Positions 8,025 through 15,720 of a DNA stretch of 25,003 bases are shown here, in pieces. The stretch comes from Clostridia bacterium (lineage in GTDB: Bacteria > Bacillota > Clostridia > Oscillospirales > CAG-272). Position numbers and translations under genes: made by a program. Location of the stretch: contig CAAGKS010000074.1 in the NCBI GenBank assembly GCA_900770605.1, positions 1 through 25,003 on the forward strand, in the 5' to 3' direction. Position 1 is the first letter of the stretch, and each line of letters starts with the position of its first letter. The notes under the pieces were generated by a model. It did no database searches and was not told where the DNA came from. It saw only the letters and a program-made list of their open reading frames with translations.

Positions 8025-9431
8025 TCAGCTCAACGCCTTATCTATCGCCTCGGCGGCGGTCTTTCCCGCGCCCATAGCCGATATTACCGTTGCCGCGCCC
8101 GTTACGGCGTCACCGCCCGCATAGACCGCCTCGCGCGAGGTCAGTCCGTCCTCGTTCACCACGATGCCGCCCCAGCGGTTGACCTCAAGTCCCTTTGTGG
8201 TGGATTTGATAAGCGGATTTGGCGACGTGCCGATAGACATAACGACAGTATCCACGTCGATGGTAAACTCACTGCCCTCAACCGTGACAGGACGGCGTCT
8301 GCCGCGCTCGTCAGGCTCACCAAGCTCCATTCTCACACAGGTAATACCCTTTACAAAGCCGTTCTTCGCGTCTCTCGGGTCGTCGGGGTTATTGTAGCCA
8401 AGTATCTGTACAGGATTGCAGAGCAGACGGAATTCAATTCCCTCCTCCTCGGCGTGCTCGACCTCCTCGCGACGCGCAGGAAGCTCCTCCATAGAGCGTC
8501 TGTAAACGATATATACCTTCTGTGCGCCAAGTCTGAGCGCAGTTCTTGCCGCGTCCATAGCAACGTTTCCGCCACCCACAACGGCAACCTTACCGCCCTT
8601 CATAACAGGCGTCTCGGGATCGTCAAGATAAGACTTCATCAAATTGCTTCTCGTAAGGAACTCGTTTGCGGAATAAACGCCGCAAAGCGCCTCTCCGGGA
8701 ATTCCCATAAAGTTGGGAAGTCCTGCTCCCGAGCCAACGAACACCGCCTCAAAGCCCATCTCAAAGAGCTCGTCGATGGTCAGCGTCTTGCCGATGACTA
8801 CGTTGGTTTCTATCTTAACGCCCAGCTTTTTGAGCGTATCTACCTCTTTTGCAACTATGCTCTTGGGAAGACGGAATTCGGGAATGCCGTAAACCAACAC
8901 TCCGCCAGCGGTGTGAAGCGCCTCGAACACCGTTACCTCGTATCCGCGCTTTGCAAGATCTCCCGCGCAGGTAAGTCCCGAGGGGCCCGATCCTACCACG
9001 GCTACCTTGTGTCCGTTGCTCTCGGGGCGCGAGGGCTCGTCGGTAAAAAATGTGTTGTGCCAGTCCGCCACAAAGCGTTCAAGTCTGCCAATACCAACGC
9101 TCTCGCCCTTGATGCCGCGAACACACTTGGACTCGCACTGCACCTCCTGCGGACAAACTCTGCCGCAAACGGCGGGCAAGGACGAGGATCTTGTGATTAT
9201 CTGATAAGCGCCCTCAAAATCCCCCTCCTTTATCTTGGCGATAAACTCGGGAATGTGTATCTTGACAGGACAGCCTGCCACACAGGGCATATTTTTGCAC
9301 CCAAGGCATCTGTTTGCCTCGTCTATTGCCTGCTCCTCACTGTATCCGAGCGCGACCTCGTCAAAATTGTGCGCGCGCACCGCCGGATCCTGAGTAGGCA
9401 TCTCGTTCTTTTTAAGACTCATATTTGCCAC
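8025..9431 (-). CDS. nfnB: NfnB, large subunit of NADH-dependent ferredoxin:NADP oxidoreductase
   Basis: This 468-residue flavoprotein resembles the glutamate synthase small subunit and is often mis-annotated as GltA/GltD. Beside nfnA it is best read as the NADPH- and ferredoxin-reacting subunit of the electron-bifurcating transhydrogenase. Eight N-terminal cysteines form two groups for [4Fe-4S] clusters: Cys42/45/50/54 and Cys89/93/99/103. Two dinucleotide folds follow: VGSGPSG near 146-152 and VGGGNVAMDAAR at 285-296. The C-terminal YAGGDAVTGAATVISAM binds FAD. The start is GTG at 9431, because AGGAGG lies 9 bases upstream; the in-frame ATG three codons later is too far from it. It follows nfnA with a 1-base gap. 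No glutamate synthase large subunit is nearby. Confidence 0.9.
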   Translation of the reverse strand: MANMSLKKNEMPTQDPAVRAHNFDEVALGYSEEQAIDEANRCLGCKNMPCVAGCPVKIHIPEFIAKIKEGDFEGAYQIITRSSSLPAVCGRVCPQEVQCESKCVRGIKGESVGIGRLERFVADWHNTFFTDEPSRPESNGHKVAVVGSGPSGLTCAGDLAKRGYEVTVFEALHTAGGVLVYGIPEFRLPKSIVAKEVDTLKKLGVKIETNVVIGKTLTIDELFEMGFEAVFVGSGAGLPNFMGIPGEALCGVYSANEFLTRSNLMKSYLDDPETPVMKGGKVAVVGGGNVAMDAARTALRLGAQKVYIVYRRSMEELPARREEVEHAEEEGIEFRLLCNPVQILGYNNPDDPRDAKNGFVKGITCVRMELGEPDERGRRRPVTVEGSEFTIDVDTVVMSIGTSPNPLIKSTTKGLEVNRWGGIVVNEDGLTSREAVYAGGDAVTGAATVISAMGAGKTAAEAIDKALS

Positions 9432-9432
9432 G

Positions 9433-10287
9433 TCACTTTACCTCCTTTGCAAAAAGGTTACAAGTGCTCTCGTGCTTGTGGCGCTCAAACGCTCCGTACA
9501 TTCTGCCGCGAGCCATAGCCTCGTCAAAATCCACCTCGTATCCGTTAAAGTCGGGGCCGTCAACGCACGCGAACTTGGTAACTCTCTTGCCGTCCACGTC
9601 AAGCGTAAGTCTGCAACCGCCGCACATTCCCGTACCGTCTATCATAATGGGGTTCATAGAAACCGTTACGGGCGTGCCGAAAGGCTTTGCCGTTGCCGCC
9701 ACGTATTTCATCATAATAAGCGGACCGATGGTGATTATCATATCAAATTCCTCACCTGCTTCAAGCATTTCCTTGAGCGGAACGGTGACGTTACCCTTCG
9801 TGCCGTAAGAGCCGTCGTCGGTCATAACTATAAGACGGTCAGAGCAAGCCTTGAACTCGTCCTCGAGTATGAGCAGATCCTTGTTTCTGAATCCGATAAT
9901 GCTCGTGACCTCAGCGCCCGCCTTGCAAAGCGCCTCGGCGATAGGCATAGCGATAGCGCAGCCAACGCCGCCACCGACGATGCACACCTTTTTAAGTCCG
10001 TCAAGGTGAGTTGCAACACCAAGAGGGCCAACGAAATCCCGGATATACTCTCCCTCGTTCTTGTGAGCGAGCTTTTCGGTAGTCGAACCGACTATCTGAT
10101 AAATTATCTTTACAGTTCCCTTTTGCTTATCCACACCCGCAACCGTGAGCGGTATTCTCTCGCCATTCTCGTCCACGCGAAGTATGATAAACTGTCCGGG
10201 AAGCGCCTTGCTCGCAACGAGCGGAGCTTCTATCAAAAGCTGAACCACCGTGGGATTCAGCACCTTTTTTTCAACTATCTTGTACAT
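9433..10287 (-). CDS. nfnA: NfnA, small subunit of NADH-dependent ferredoxin:NADP oxidoreductase
   Basis: A 284-residue PyrK-family protein with FAD, NAD and [2Fe-2S] sites. The FAD domain contains PGQFIIL and RIPLTVAG, and IVGGGVGCAIAMPIAEAL is the NAD loop. The cluster region reads DGTGMCGGCRLTLDVDG then FACVDGPDFNG: three cysteines plus a conserved Asp before them, the Asp/3-Cys pattern known for NfnA and unlike the four Cys of PyrK in this window. The complex couples NADH and reduced ferredoxin oxidation to NADP reduction. I start it at the ATG at 10287, with GGAG 6 bases upstream, instead of a TTG seven codons earlier. It lies 61 bases after pyk. Databases may call it sulfide dehydrogenase or ferredoxin-NADP reductase alpha. 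Confidence 0.9.
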   Translation of the reverse strand: MYKIVEKKVLNPTVVQLLIEAPLVASKALPGQFIILRVDENGERIPLTVAGVDKQKGTVKIIYQIVGSTTEKLAHKNEGEYIRDFVGPLGVATHLDGLKKVCIVGGGVGCAIAMPIAEALCKAGAEVTSIIGFRNKDLLILEDEFKACSDRLIVMTDDGSYGTKGNVTVPLKEMLEAGEEFDMIITIGPLIMMKYVAATAKPFGTPVTVSMNPIMIDGTGMCGGCRLTLDVDGKRVTKFACVDGPDFNGYEVDFDEAMARGRMYGAFERHKHESTCNLFAKEVK

Positions 10288-10348
10288 TTTCTTCTCCACA
10301 GAAAACAAACTGAAATTATTTATACCTTATACCACCTTGTAAAAGGAC

Positions 10349-11764
10349 TTATATCTCATCTATCTTGATAAGGTTTGTGTTGCCCGAATATCCCGTGGTA
10401 TCTCCGCCCGTGATAACTATCCTGTCACCCGCGCAAAGTCCAAGCTCCTTTGTCGCGATCTTCTTTGCGGTGTAGAAAAGCACGTCGGTAGAGGTAAACT
10501 TCTCGCACATCGCAGGGATAACGCCCCAGGAAAGCGCGAGCTTTCTCCACGTCTTTTCATTCGTGGTAAGTCCTATGATCGCAACGGGCGCGCGGAAACG
10601 CGATACCATTCTCGCGGTCATTCCCGAGAGCGAGCAGGCAACGATAGCCTTAGCGCCGATATCTATCGCCATACCGCAGGTGGAATGCGAGATAGCGTCA
10701 GTCATATTGCGGATCTCGAAATCAACGCTGTTATAAAATCTCTTTTTATAGTTTATGCTCTCCTCGGTGGTCTTTGCGATCTTTGCCATAGTCTGCACGG
10801 ACTGAACGGGATATTTGCCCGCCGCCGTTTCTCCCGAGAGCATGATCGCGCTCGTGCCGTCATAGACCGCGTTTGCAATATCAGATATCTCCGCTCTCGT
10901 GGGACGGGAGTTGGATATCATGGATTCAAGCATCTCAGTTGCGGTTATAACGCGCTTTCCAAGCATACGGCTCTTTGTTATGAGCTTTTTCTGAATGGTG
11001 GGAAGCTGCTCAAAGGGGATCTCAACGCCCATATCTCCGCGCGCTACCATTATACCATCACAGTGCTTGCAGATCTCGGTTATATTATCAACGCCTGCCT
11101 GATTTTCTATCTTTGCGATAAGCTCTATATCCTCTGCTCCGATCTCGCCGAGATACTCGCGCACGTCGATAAGATCCTGCTTTGTGGATACAAACGAGCA
11201 AGCGATATAATCAATGCCGTTATCCGCGCCAAACTTTATATCACGCTTGTCCTGCTCGGAAAGATAGGTCTGCTTCATAACCTTTCCGGGAAAGCTCATG
11301 CTCTTGCGGTCCGAAAGCTCGCCGCCGCACACTACCCTGCACTCGATCTCCGAGCCGTCTATTTTTTCAACTGAGAAGCTCAGAAGTCCGTTATTCAAAA
11401 GAATGGTGTCGCCAACGGAAAGCTCCTCGGGCAGCTTTGAATAGCTTACGGAAACGCGCTTTTCGTCACCGATAACGTCCTCGGTGGTAAAGGTAAAGCT
11501 ATCTCCGTCGCAAAGGCTTATCCTGCCGCCTGCGAAAGTCTTTATTCTATATTCAGGGCCCTTGGTGTCAAGCATTATAGCGATAGGAAGTCCAAGCTCC
11601 TCGCGCACCTCTTTAACGAGATCTATTCTTTTCTGATGGTCCTCGTAAGTGCCGTGCGAAAAGTTAAGTCTTGCCACGTTCATGCCCGCCTTGGACATAC
11701 CGACAAGGATCTCCTTGGAGTCACTTGCAGGGCCTAATGTGCATACTATTTTAGTTTTTCTCAT
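10349..11764 (-). CDS. pyk: Pyruvate kinase
   Basis: Pyruvate kinase makes ATP and pyruvate from PEP and ADP at the end of glycolysis. The 471-residue product begins MRKTKIVCTLGPAS and shows ARLNFSHG, MLDTKGPE, the active-site Lys in IAKIENQAG, MVARGDMGVE and the ATEMLESM loop, then a C-terminal regulatory domain ending in GGDTTGYSGNTNLIKI. It lacks the extra PEP-utiliser-like domain of the longer Bacillus enzyme. The ATG at 11764 is favoured over an upstream TTG because GGTGA sits just before it. Its own promoter is at 11830-11858, and nfnA and nfnB follow on the same strand without a clear terminator, suggesting co-transcription. Confidence 0.96.
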   Translation of the reverse strand: MRKTKIVCTLGPASDSKEILVGMSKAGMNVARLNFSHGTYEDHQKRIDLVKEVREELGLPIAIMLDTKGPEYRIKTFAGGRISLCDGDSFTFTTEDVIGDEKRVSVSYSKLPEELSVGDTILLNNGLLSFSVEKIDGSEIECRVVCGGELSDRKSMSFPGKVMKQTYLSEQDKRDIKFGADNGIDYIACSFVSTKQDLIDVREYLGEIGAEDIELIAKIENQAGVDNITEICKHCDGIMVARGDMGVEIPFEQLPTIQKKLITKSRMLGKRVITATEMLESMISNSRPTRAEISDIANAVYDGTSAIMLSGETAAGKYPVQSVQTMAKIAKTTEESINYKKRFYNSVDFEIRNMTDAISHSTCGMAIDIGAKAIVACSLSGMTARMVSRFRAPVAIIGLTTNEKTWRKLALSWGVIPAMCEKFTSTDVLFYTAKKIATKELGLCAGDRIVITGGDTTGYSGNTNLIKIDEI

Positions 11765-11829
11765 CTGATTCACCAACTACGAATATTTACAGTAAATTCA
11801 ATCCAAAATGAAATTACCATATTATTTTA

Positions 11830-11858
11830 AGTTTACCACATTTACAAGAAAAAATCAA
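11830..11858 (-). promoter_or_regulatory. Promoter of pyk (and probably nfnAB)
   Basis: Read on the minus strand: -35 TTGATT (11853-11858), 17-base spacer, -10 TAAACT (11830-11835) with TGG just before it as an extended -10. The predicted leader is about 58 bases. It lies between the pyk start and the terminator of the preceding gene. Confidence 0.7.
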
Positions 11859-11921
11859 CACTTATTTTATTTAACTGCGGTAATTTTGGCGTCATATCCG
11901 AAAGAATTTTATTATGCGCAA

Positions 11922-11963
11922 AATCAAAAGCCGATCGGAGCAGTAGCCCTGCGCCGATCGGCT
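11922..11963 (-). terminator. Rho-independent terminator of the zinc-ribbon membrane protein gene
   Basis: AGCCGATCGG (11929-11938) and CCGATCGGCT (11954-11963) form a perfect 10-bp GC-rich stem with a 15-base loop. On the minus strand it is followed by TTTGATTTTG. It lies just downstream of the stop at 11982. Confidence 0.88.
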
Positions 11964-11981
11964 CGGTAAATTCAGTTTTTA

Positions 11982-13670
11982 TTACTCAGCAATAGGTGCT
12001 TCCTCTTCTTCGGTTGCTTCCTCTTCCTCGGTAGCTTCCTCTTCCTCGGTTGCTTCCTCTTCCTCGAAAGCTTCCTCTTCCTCGAAAGCTTCCTCTTCTT
12101 CGGTAGCTTCCTCTTCCTCGGTTGCTTCCTCTTCTTCGAAAGCTTCCTCTTCTTCGGTTGCTTCCTCTTCCTCGAAAGCTTCCTCTTCTTCGGCAACTTC
12201 CTCAACCTCGGGAGCTTCCTCAACCTCGGGAGCTTCCTCAACTACAGGAGCTTCCTCAACTACAGGTGCTTCCTCAACTACAGGAGCTTCCTCAACTACA
12301 GGTGCTTCCTCAACTACAGGTGCTTCCTCAACTACAGGAGCTTCCTCAACTACGGGAGTTTCTACAACTACGGGAACTTCCTTAACAACAGGAACCTCAA
12401 CTACTACGGGAACTTCCTTAACAACAGTAACCTTCTCGGTTGTGGGAGCTGCATTATTGTTGTTATTGTTGTTCATCATATTGTTGAAGCTTGCCATGTT
12501 CTGCTGCATCATCTGCTGCATCATCATCTGCATCATCATCTGTTGCTGCTCCTGCATAGCCTGCTGGTTCTTCTGAGCTGCAAGCTCAGCTTCCTTTCTC
12601 TGTGCCTCAAGAGCACGGTTCTTCTCTTCTTCTTTTCTGCGTCTTTCGATCTCGCGCTGAGCCATTTCCTGTCTGATAGTCTGCTCGATCTCTGCAAGAC
12701 GAGCGGTCTCAGCGTTGATAACTGCGCGGTTAGCGATCTCTGCCTTATGTACGGAGGACATCCAGAGAGCAGAAAGAATGTAATAAACACCGGTTGCCAA
12801 TCCTGCAAGTCCGCTTACAACGGCGGCAAGCATAGATCCGCCTGTAACGCTCTCGAGTATTTCCATTACGGGCTCGAGCTCAGCAGCGTCGGTAGCAAGC
12901 TTTGCCATAGTATCCTTCAAGGAATCAACAAGAGTTGCCAAAACGGCATTCATAATGAACGCGCCGCCTGCGCCGAGTATAGAGGTGATACCCATATACC
13001 AAGAGCCGAAGAGCGGTACCTTTGCGATGCGATACTCACCGGACTCAGCGGTGCGCGCAAGGCCAAGGAAAAATGCTCTTCTGTTTGCATAAATCGCGCG
13101 GAACAGTGAAATGAATGTGATCATTATCGCCATAATAACGAGGAATACTATAACTGCAACGATACCGCCTGTCTTAGCAGTCTGAGCAGCCGCTGCATCT
13201 TCGCCGGCCTCAGCAAACAAAGCGCCGAGAGCTTCACCGCTCATGAATATAAGCACTGCGCCCAAAACAGTAAGTATGGAGAGCAAAACTATGCTTATAG
13301 TGTACATAACGCGGGTATATGCGTCAAACAAAGAAGCGTTACGGATAGCTCCGCCCTCTGCCGAGCCCTTCTTGCCGACAGAATAACACTTCCACATACC
13401 GATCATAGCAATGAGAGTAAATACAAGGTCAAGAATTACTCCAAAGCTTCCGGTGAACAAAGAACCGAGAAGACCGGCAAAAACAACCGTAAAGCAAATA
13501 GCCATAACGAGGAACATAGCCGATCCGAACTTGGAAGCGAGAATTCCTTTTGTCTGAGACTTAGCAGCCTCTACCTTTTTTCTTTGCTCCACAGCAGCAA
13601 ACTGATTTCCACAGTTTTCGCAATAGAGAGCCCCTTCCTTCAAGGGCTGATTACACTGAGTACAGGTCAT
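11982..13670 (-). CDS. Zinc-ribbon multi-pass membrane protein with acidic tandem-repeat tail, unknown function
   Basis: A 562-residue protein of unknown role. In order I see: a zinc ribbon (Cys3, Cys6, Cys17, Cys20); about six hydrophobic segments near 50-72, 74-94, 120-144, 168-193, 222-247 and 279-304; a charged coiled-coil-like stretch at about 310-365 containing IERRRKEEEKNR; a Gln/Met-rich stretch at 366-392; an Asn run near 400-406; Val/Pro/Glu repeats at about 413-438; then 20 six-residue units, first PVVEEA-like and then TEEEEA or FEEEEA. The tail is extremely acidic and is encoded by the 18-bp array at 11998-12358. I use the ATG at 13670, 8 bases after GGAG; a GTG three codons upstream is too close to that site. 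A consensus promoter and a strong terminator make it a single-gene unit. Confidence 0.85.
   Translation of the reverse strand: MTCTQCNQPLKEGALYCENCGNQFAAVEQRKKVEAAKSQTKGILASKFGSAMFLVMAICFTVVFAGLLGSLFTGSFGVILDLVFTLIAMIGMWKCYSVGKKGSAEGGAIRNASLFDAYTRVMYTISIVLLSILTVLGAVLIFMSGEALGALFAEAGEDAAAAQTAKTGGIVAVIVFLVIMAIMITFISLFRAIYANRRAFFLGLARTAESGEYRIAKVPLFGSWYMGITSILGAGGAFIMNAVLATLVDSLKDTMAKLATDAAELEPVMEILESVTGGSMLAAVVSGLAGLATGVYYILSALWMSSVHKAEIANRAVINAETARLAEIEQTIRQEMAQREIERRRKEEEKNRALEAQRKEAELAAQKNQQAMQEQQQMMMQMMMQQMMQQNMASFNNMMNNNNNNNAAPTTEKVTVVKEVPVVVEVPVVKEVPVVVETPVVEEAPVVEEAPVVEEAPVVEEAPVVEEAPVVEEAPVVEEAPEVEEAPEVEEVAEEEEAFEEEEATEEEEAFEEEEATEEEEATEEEEAFEEEEAFEEEEATEEEEATEEEEATEEEEAPIAE
11998..12358. 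repeat. Coding minisatellite: about 20 tandem 18-bp units
   Basis: On the plus strand the units read GCTTCCTCTTCCTCGGTT-like (11 copies, from about 11998) and then GCTTCCTCAACTACAGGA-like (9 copies, to about 12358). Each unit encodes six residues on the minus strand. Four more decayed units extend to about 12435. The two classes share the GCTTCCTC core, so the array probably grew from one ancestral unit. Variants are interspersed, including both synonymous changes (CTTCTT/CTTCCT) and Thr/Phe switches. No spacers are present, so this is not CRISPR. Confidence 0.95.
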
Positions 13671-13743
13671 AAAACACACTCCTTAGTTTTTTTATATTGC
13701 ACCGTGCGTGGGCGGTCGCCGACACGGCTCATATATTATATTC

Positions 13744-13772
13744 ATTATATGATTTTTCCAATTATTTGTCAA
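13744..13772 (-). promoter_or_regulatory. Consensus sigma-A promoter of the zinc-ribbon membrane protein
   Basis: Read on the minus strand: -35 TTGACA (13767-13772), 17-base spacer, -10 TATAAT (13744-13749). This is a perfect consensus, suggesting strong expression. The leader to the ATG at 13670 is about 66 bases and includes a GC-rich stretch (13700-13730) that may fold. Confidence 0.85.
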
Positions 13773-13865
13773 GTATTTTCACCAATATTTAACTATATAA
13801 ATACCACTTTGTGGCACTTTACGCTACTCTTCGCGCTCAAAAATGACTTTTTTGACGTCAACGTA

Positions 13866-13894
13866 TTGAAAAAAACGACAAAATATGCTATAAT
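13866..13894 (+). promoter_or_regulatory. Sigma-A promoter of the GNAT-like/PPOX pair
   Basis: -35 TTGAAA (13866-13871), 17-base spacer, -10 TATAAT (13889-13894) preceded by TGC (extended -10). It gives a leader of about 36 bases before the ATG at 13937. It is divergent from the promoter at 13744-13772, with about 95 AT-rich bases between the two -35 boxes. Confidence 0.82.
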
Positions 13895-13936
13895 AAGTCA
13901 GTTGAACCTTATTTTTTGTCACTAAGAGGATTTTTT

Positions 13937-15061
13937 ATGAGTATTTCGATCGCAGAGGTCCATACTAAAAAGCAGCTTTGGAAATGGGTCAGATTCCCGA
14001 ATGCAATGTATAAGGACAATCCCTATTTCGTGCCGTTTCTTGAAAACGATGAATTCGACACATTCAGCAAGGACAAAAATCCCGCGTACGCTTTTTGCGA
14101 GACGCGCCTTTTCCTCGCGTACCGCGGCGACGAAATAGTTGGAAGAATAGCAGGTCTTATAAATCACGCGTACAACAAAAAATGGGGCAAGAATGCCATT
14201 CGCTTTACGCGCTTTGACTTTATAGACGATTATGAGGTATCGCAAAAGCTCTTTGACGCCGTTGTTGAATGGGGACGTGAAAACGGCCTCACAGGCATAA
14301 TGGGCCCCATAGGCTTTACGGATATCGACCACGAGGGTATGCTCGTTGACGGCTTTGAGGAGCTGAATATGTCCATCACCTTCTACAACTACCCCTACTA
14401 CCTCGACCACATGGAGCGTCTGGGACTTGTCAAGGACATCGACTGGATAGAATACAAGATAAGCGTTCCCAATGAAATAAACCCCTCCTTGCAGCGTATC
14501 GCGCAGCGCCTTATCGACAAAAAAGGCTTTACAGTCACCACCTACACCGACCGCAAGCTGCTCTACGGGGACGCGTTTGAGGCGTTTACAGTCATTGACG
14601 TTGCTTACTCAAAGCTCTACGGCACAGTGCCGCTCACGGCAGAGGTCGTAAAAAAGGCTATCGACGATTATATCCCCCTCGTTAATCTTGACTACATATG
14701 CTCGATAAGAAGCAGCGAAGGCAGGATAGTCGGCTTTGGCGCGCTCATTCCCTCTATCGCAAAGGCGCTCAAAAAGTCGGACGGTAAGATATTCCCTCTC
14801 GGAATAGTAAGAATGCTCCACGCGCTCAACGGCAAGAACGACACTCTTGAAATGTTCCTCGTTGCCGTAGAGCCCGAATACCAGACCATAGGAGTTCCCG
14901 CAATACTTATAACCGCGCTCGGCGAAAAGCTCATTAAAAACGGCGTTAAATACTGTGAAACAGGACCTATGCTTGAAACAAACCACGCCGTTCACAGTAT
15001 GTGGAAGCTGTTTGACAAGCGTCAGCACAGACGCCGCCGCTGTTACGTAAAAGATATTTAA
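13937..15061 (+). CDS. GNAT-fold acetyltransferase-like protein (YghO-like)
   Basis: A 374-residue soluble protein that resembles the YghO-like group of GNAT-fold proteins. Visible features: an N-terminal segment with WVRFPNAMYKDNPYFVPFL (family-like), then YRGDEIVGRIAGLINHAYNK, which looks like the core GNAT strands, GPIGFTDIDHEGMLVDGF in the middle, and EMFLVAVEPEYQTIGVPAIL near the end, which looks like a second acetyl-CoA-type site. Its acyl donor and substrate are unknown. The ATG at 13937 has AGAGGA 6 bases upstream; an in-frame TTG seven codons earlier has no ribosome site. The PPOX-family gene follows after 15 bases, so the two are probably co-transcribed. Confidence 0.8.
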   Translation: MSISIAEVHTKKQLWKWVRFPNAMYKDNPYFVPFLENDEFDTFSKDKNPAYAFCETRLFLAYRGDEIVGRIAGLINHAYNKKWGKNAIRFTRFDFIDDYEVSQKLFDAVVEWGRENGLTGIMGPIGFTDIDHEGMLVDGFEELNMSITFYNYPYYLDHMERLGLVKDIDWIEYKISVPNEINPSLQRIAQRLIDKKGFTVTTYTDRKLLYGDAFEAFTVIDVAYSKLYGTVPLTAEVVKKAIDDYIPLVNLDYICSIRSSEGRIVGFGALIPSIAKALKKSDGKIFPLGIVRMLHALNGKNDTLEMFLVAVEPEYQTIGVPAILITALGEKLIKNGVKYCETGPMLETNHAVHSMWKLFDKRQHRRRRCYVKDI

Positions 15062-15076
15062 GATAAAGAGGCAGAT

Positions 15077-15577
15077 ATGAAGGGTGGAATTACCCGCAGA
15101 GAGCGGGAAATAACGGATATTAACGAAATACGCGGTATTCTCGACAGAGCGAAGATAGTGCGAGTTGGTATGGTGGACGACGGCAAGCCGTACGTAGTAC
15201 CTATGAATTACGGCTACACGCTCGAGGACGGAAGGCTGACGCTTTACCTGCACGGCGCAAAGAGCGGCCGCAAGCTCGACGTTCTCAGAAAAGCTCCCGA
15301 CGTTTTCGTTGAAATGGACACGGATATAGCTCCCTTTGAGGGAAGAACGGCGTGTCATTACGGTATCTGCTACTCCTCTGTAATGGGCGAGGGCAAGGCC
15401 GAGATAATCGAGGACGCCGAGGGCAAGAAGCAGGCGCTTACGATACTGATGAAAACACAAACGGGCAAGGATTTCACCTTTGACGATCAGATGGTGTCCG
15501 TTGTGACGGTTATCAAAATAACGCTTGACGGCTACACCGCCAAAAAGCGCCCTGCCCCCACGCACCTTACAAACTGA
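15077..15577 (+). CDS. Pyridoxamine 5'-phosphate oxidase family protein, NimA-like
   Basis: A 166-residue split-barrel flavoprotein. The order of motifs fits the NimA-like branch: MRREREITD-type start (here GITRREREITDINEI), IVRVGMVDDGKPYVVPMNYGY, LYLHGAKSGRKLDVLR (flavin-binding strand and loop), VEMDTD, and CHYGICYSSVMGEGKAEIIE. Related proteins bind FMN or heme, and some reduce nitroimidazoles; activity cannot be told from sequence. GAGG lies 5 bases before the ATG. It is the second gene of a two-gene unit that ends at the terminator at 15598-15650. Confidence 0.86.
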   Translation: MKGGITRREREITDINEIRGILDRAKIVRVGMVDDGKPYVVPMNYGYTLEDGRLTLYLHGAKSGRKLDVLRKAPDVFVEMDTDIAPFEGRTACHYGICYSSVMGEGKAEIIEDAEGKKQALTILMKTQTGKDFTFDDQMVSVVTVIKITLDGYTAKKRPAPTHLTN

Positions 15578-15597
15578 ATGAAACTGAATAAAATTAA

Positions 15598-15650
15598 ATT
15601 GGTGGAGTGACCGAAATAAATACGGAAACTCCACCAATATTATTTTTAAT
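15598..15650. terminator. Convergent terminator between the PPOX gene and nrdR
   Basis: ATTGGTGGAGT (15598-15608) and ACTCCACCAAT (15628-15638) make an 11-bp perfect stem with a 19-base loop that has an inner CCG/CGG pair. T-rich sequence follows on the plus strand (TATTATTTTTAATT) and also on the minus strand, so it can stop transcripts from both sides. Confidence 0.82.
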
Positions 15651-15674
15651 TCTTATTCTCAGGAAGCTTTTTTT

Positions 15675-15702
15675 GGTTACTTTTTTCTCGAAAAAAGTAA
15701 CC
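15675..15702. repeat. Perfect 13-bp-arm palindrome, GGTTAC...GTAACC
   Basis: GGTTACTTTTTTC (15675-15687) and GAAAAAAGTAACC (15690-15702) are exact inverted copies around TC. Seven Ts precede it on the plus strand, so on the minus strand it is followed by an A-run and is not a standard terminator in either direction. It lies between the convergent terminator and the nrdR stop. It looks like a unit of a dispersed intergenic repeat family; one window cannot prove this. Confidence 0.6.
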
Positions 15703-15720
15703 GCATCCTCTGTACTCTTT

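Noticed and set aside
8025..9431. Glutamate synthase small subunit (GltD)
   Set aside because: No large subunit is nearby, and the adjacent PyrK-like gene with an Asp/3-Cys cluster motif fits NfnB much better.
8454..9518. Plus-strand open frame of 354 codons opposite nfnB
   Set aside because: Antisense shadow of nfnB and the nfnA end, without a ribosome site or recognisable motifs.
11972..12241. Basic Lys/Arg-rich repeat peptide (89 codons) in another frame of the 18-bp array
   Set aside because: It exists only because the repeat unit lacks stops in that frame; no ribosome site. The main frame continues an intact protein.
11998..12358. Possible CRISPR array
   Set aside because: Units are contiguous 18-mers with no unique spacers, and they encode a regular peptide in frame.
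14609..15637. Minus-strand open frame of 342 codons opposite the GNAT-like and PPOX genes
   Set aside because: It crosses two real genes and a terminator, which no true gene would do here.
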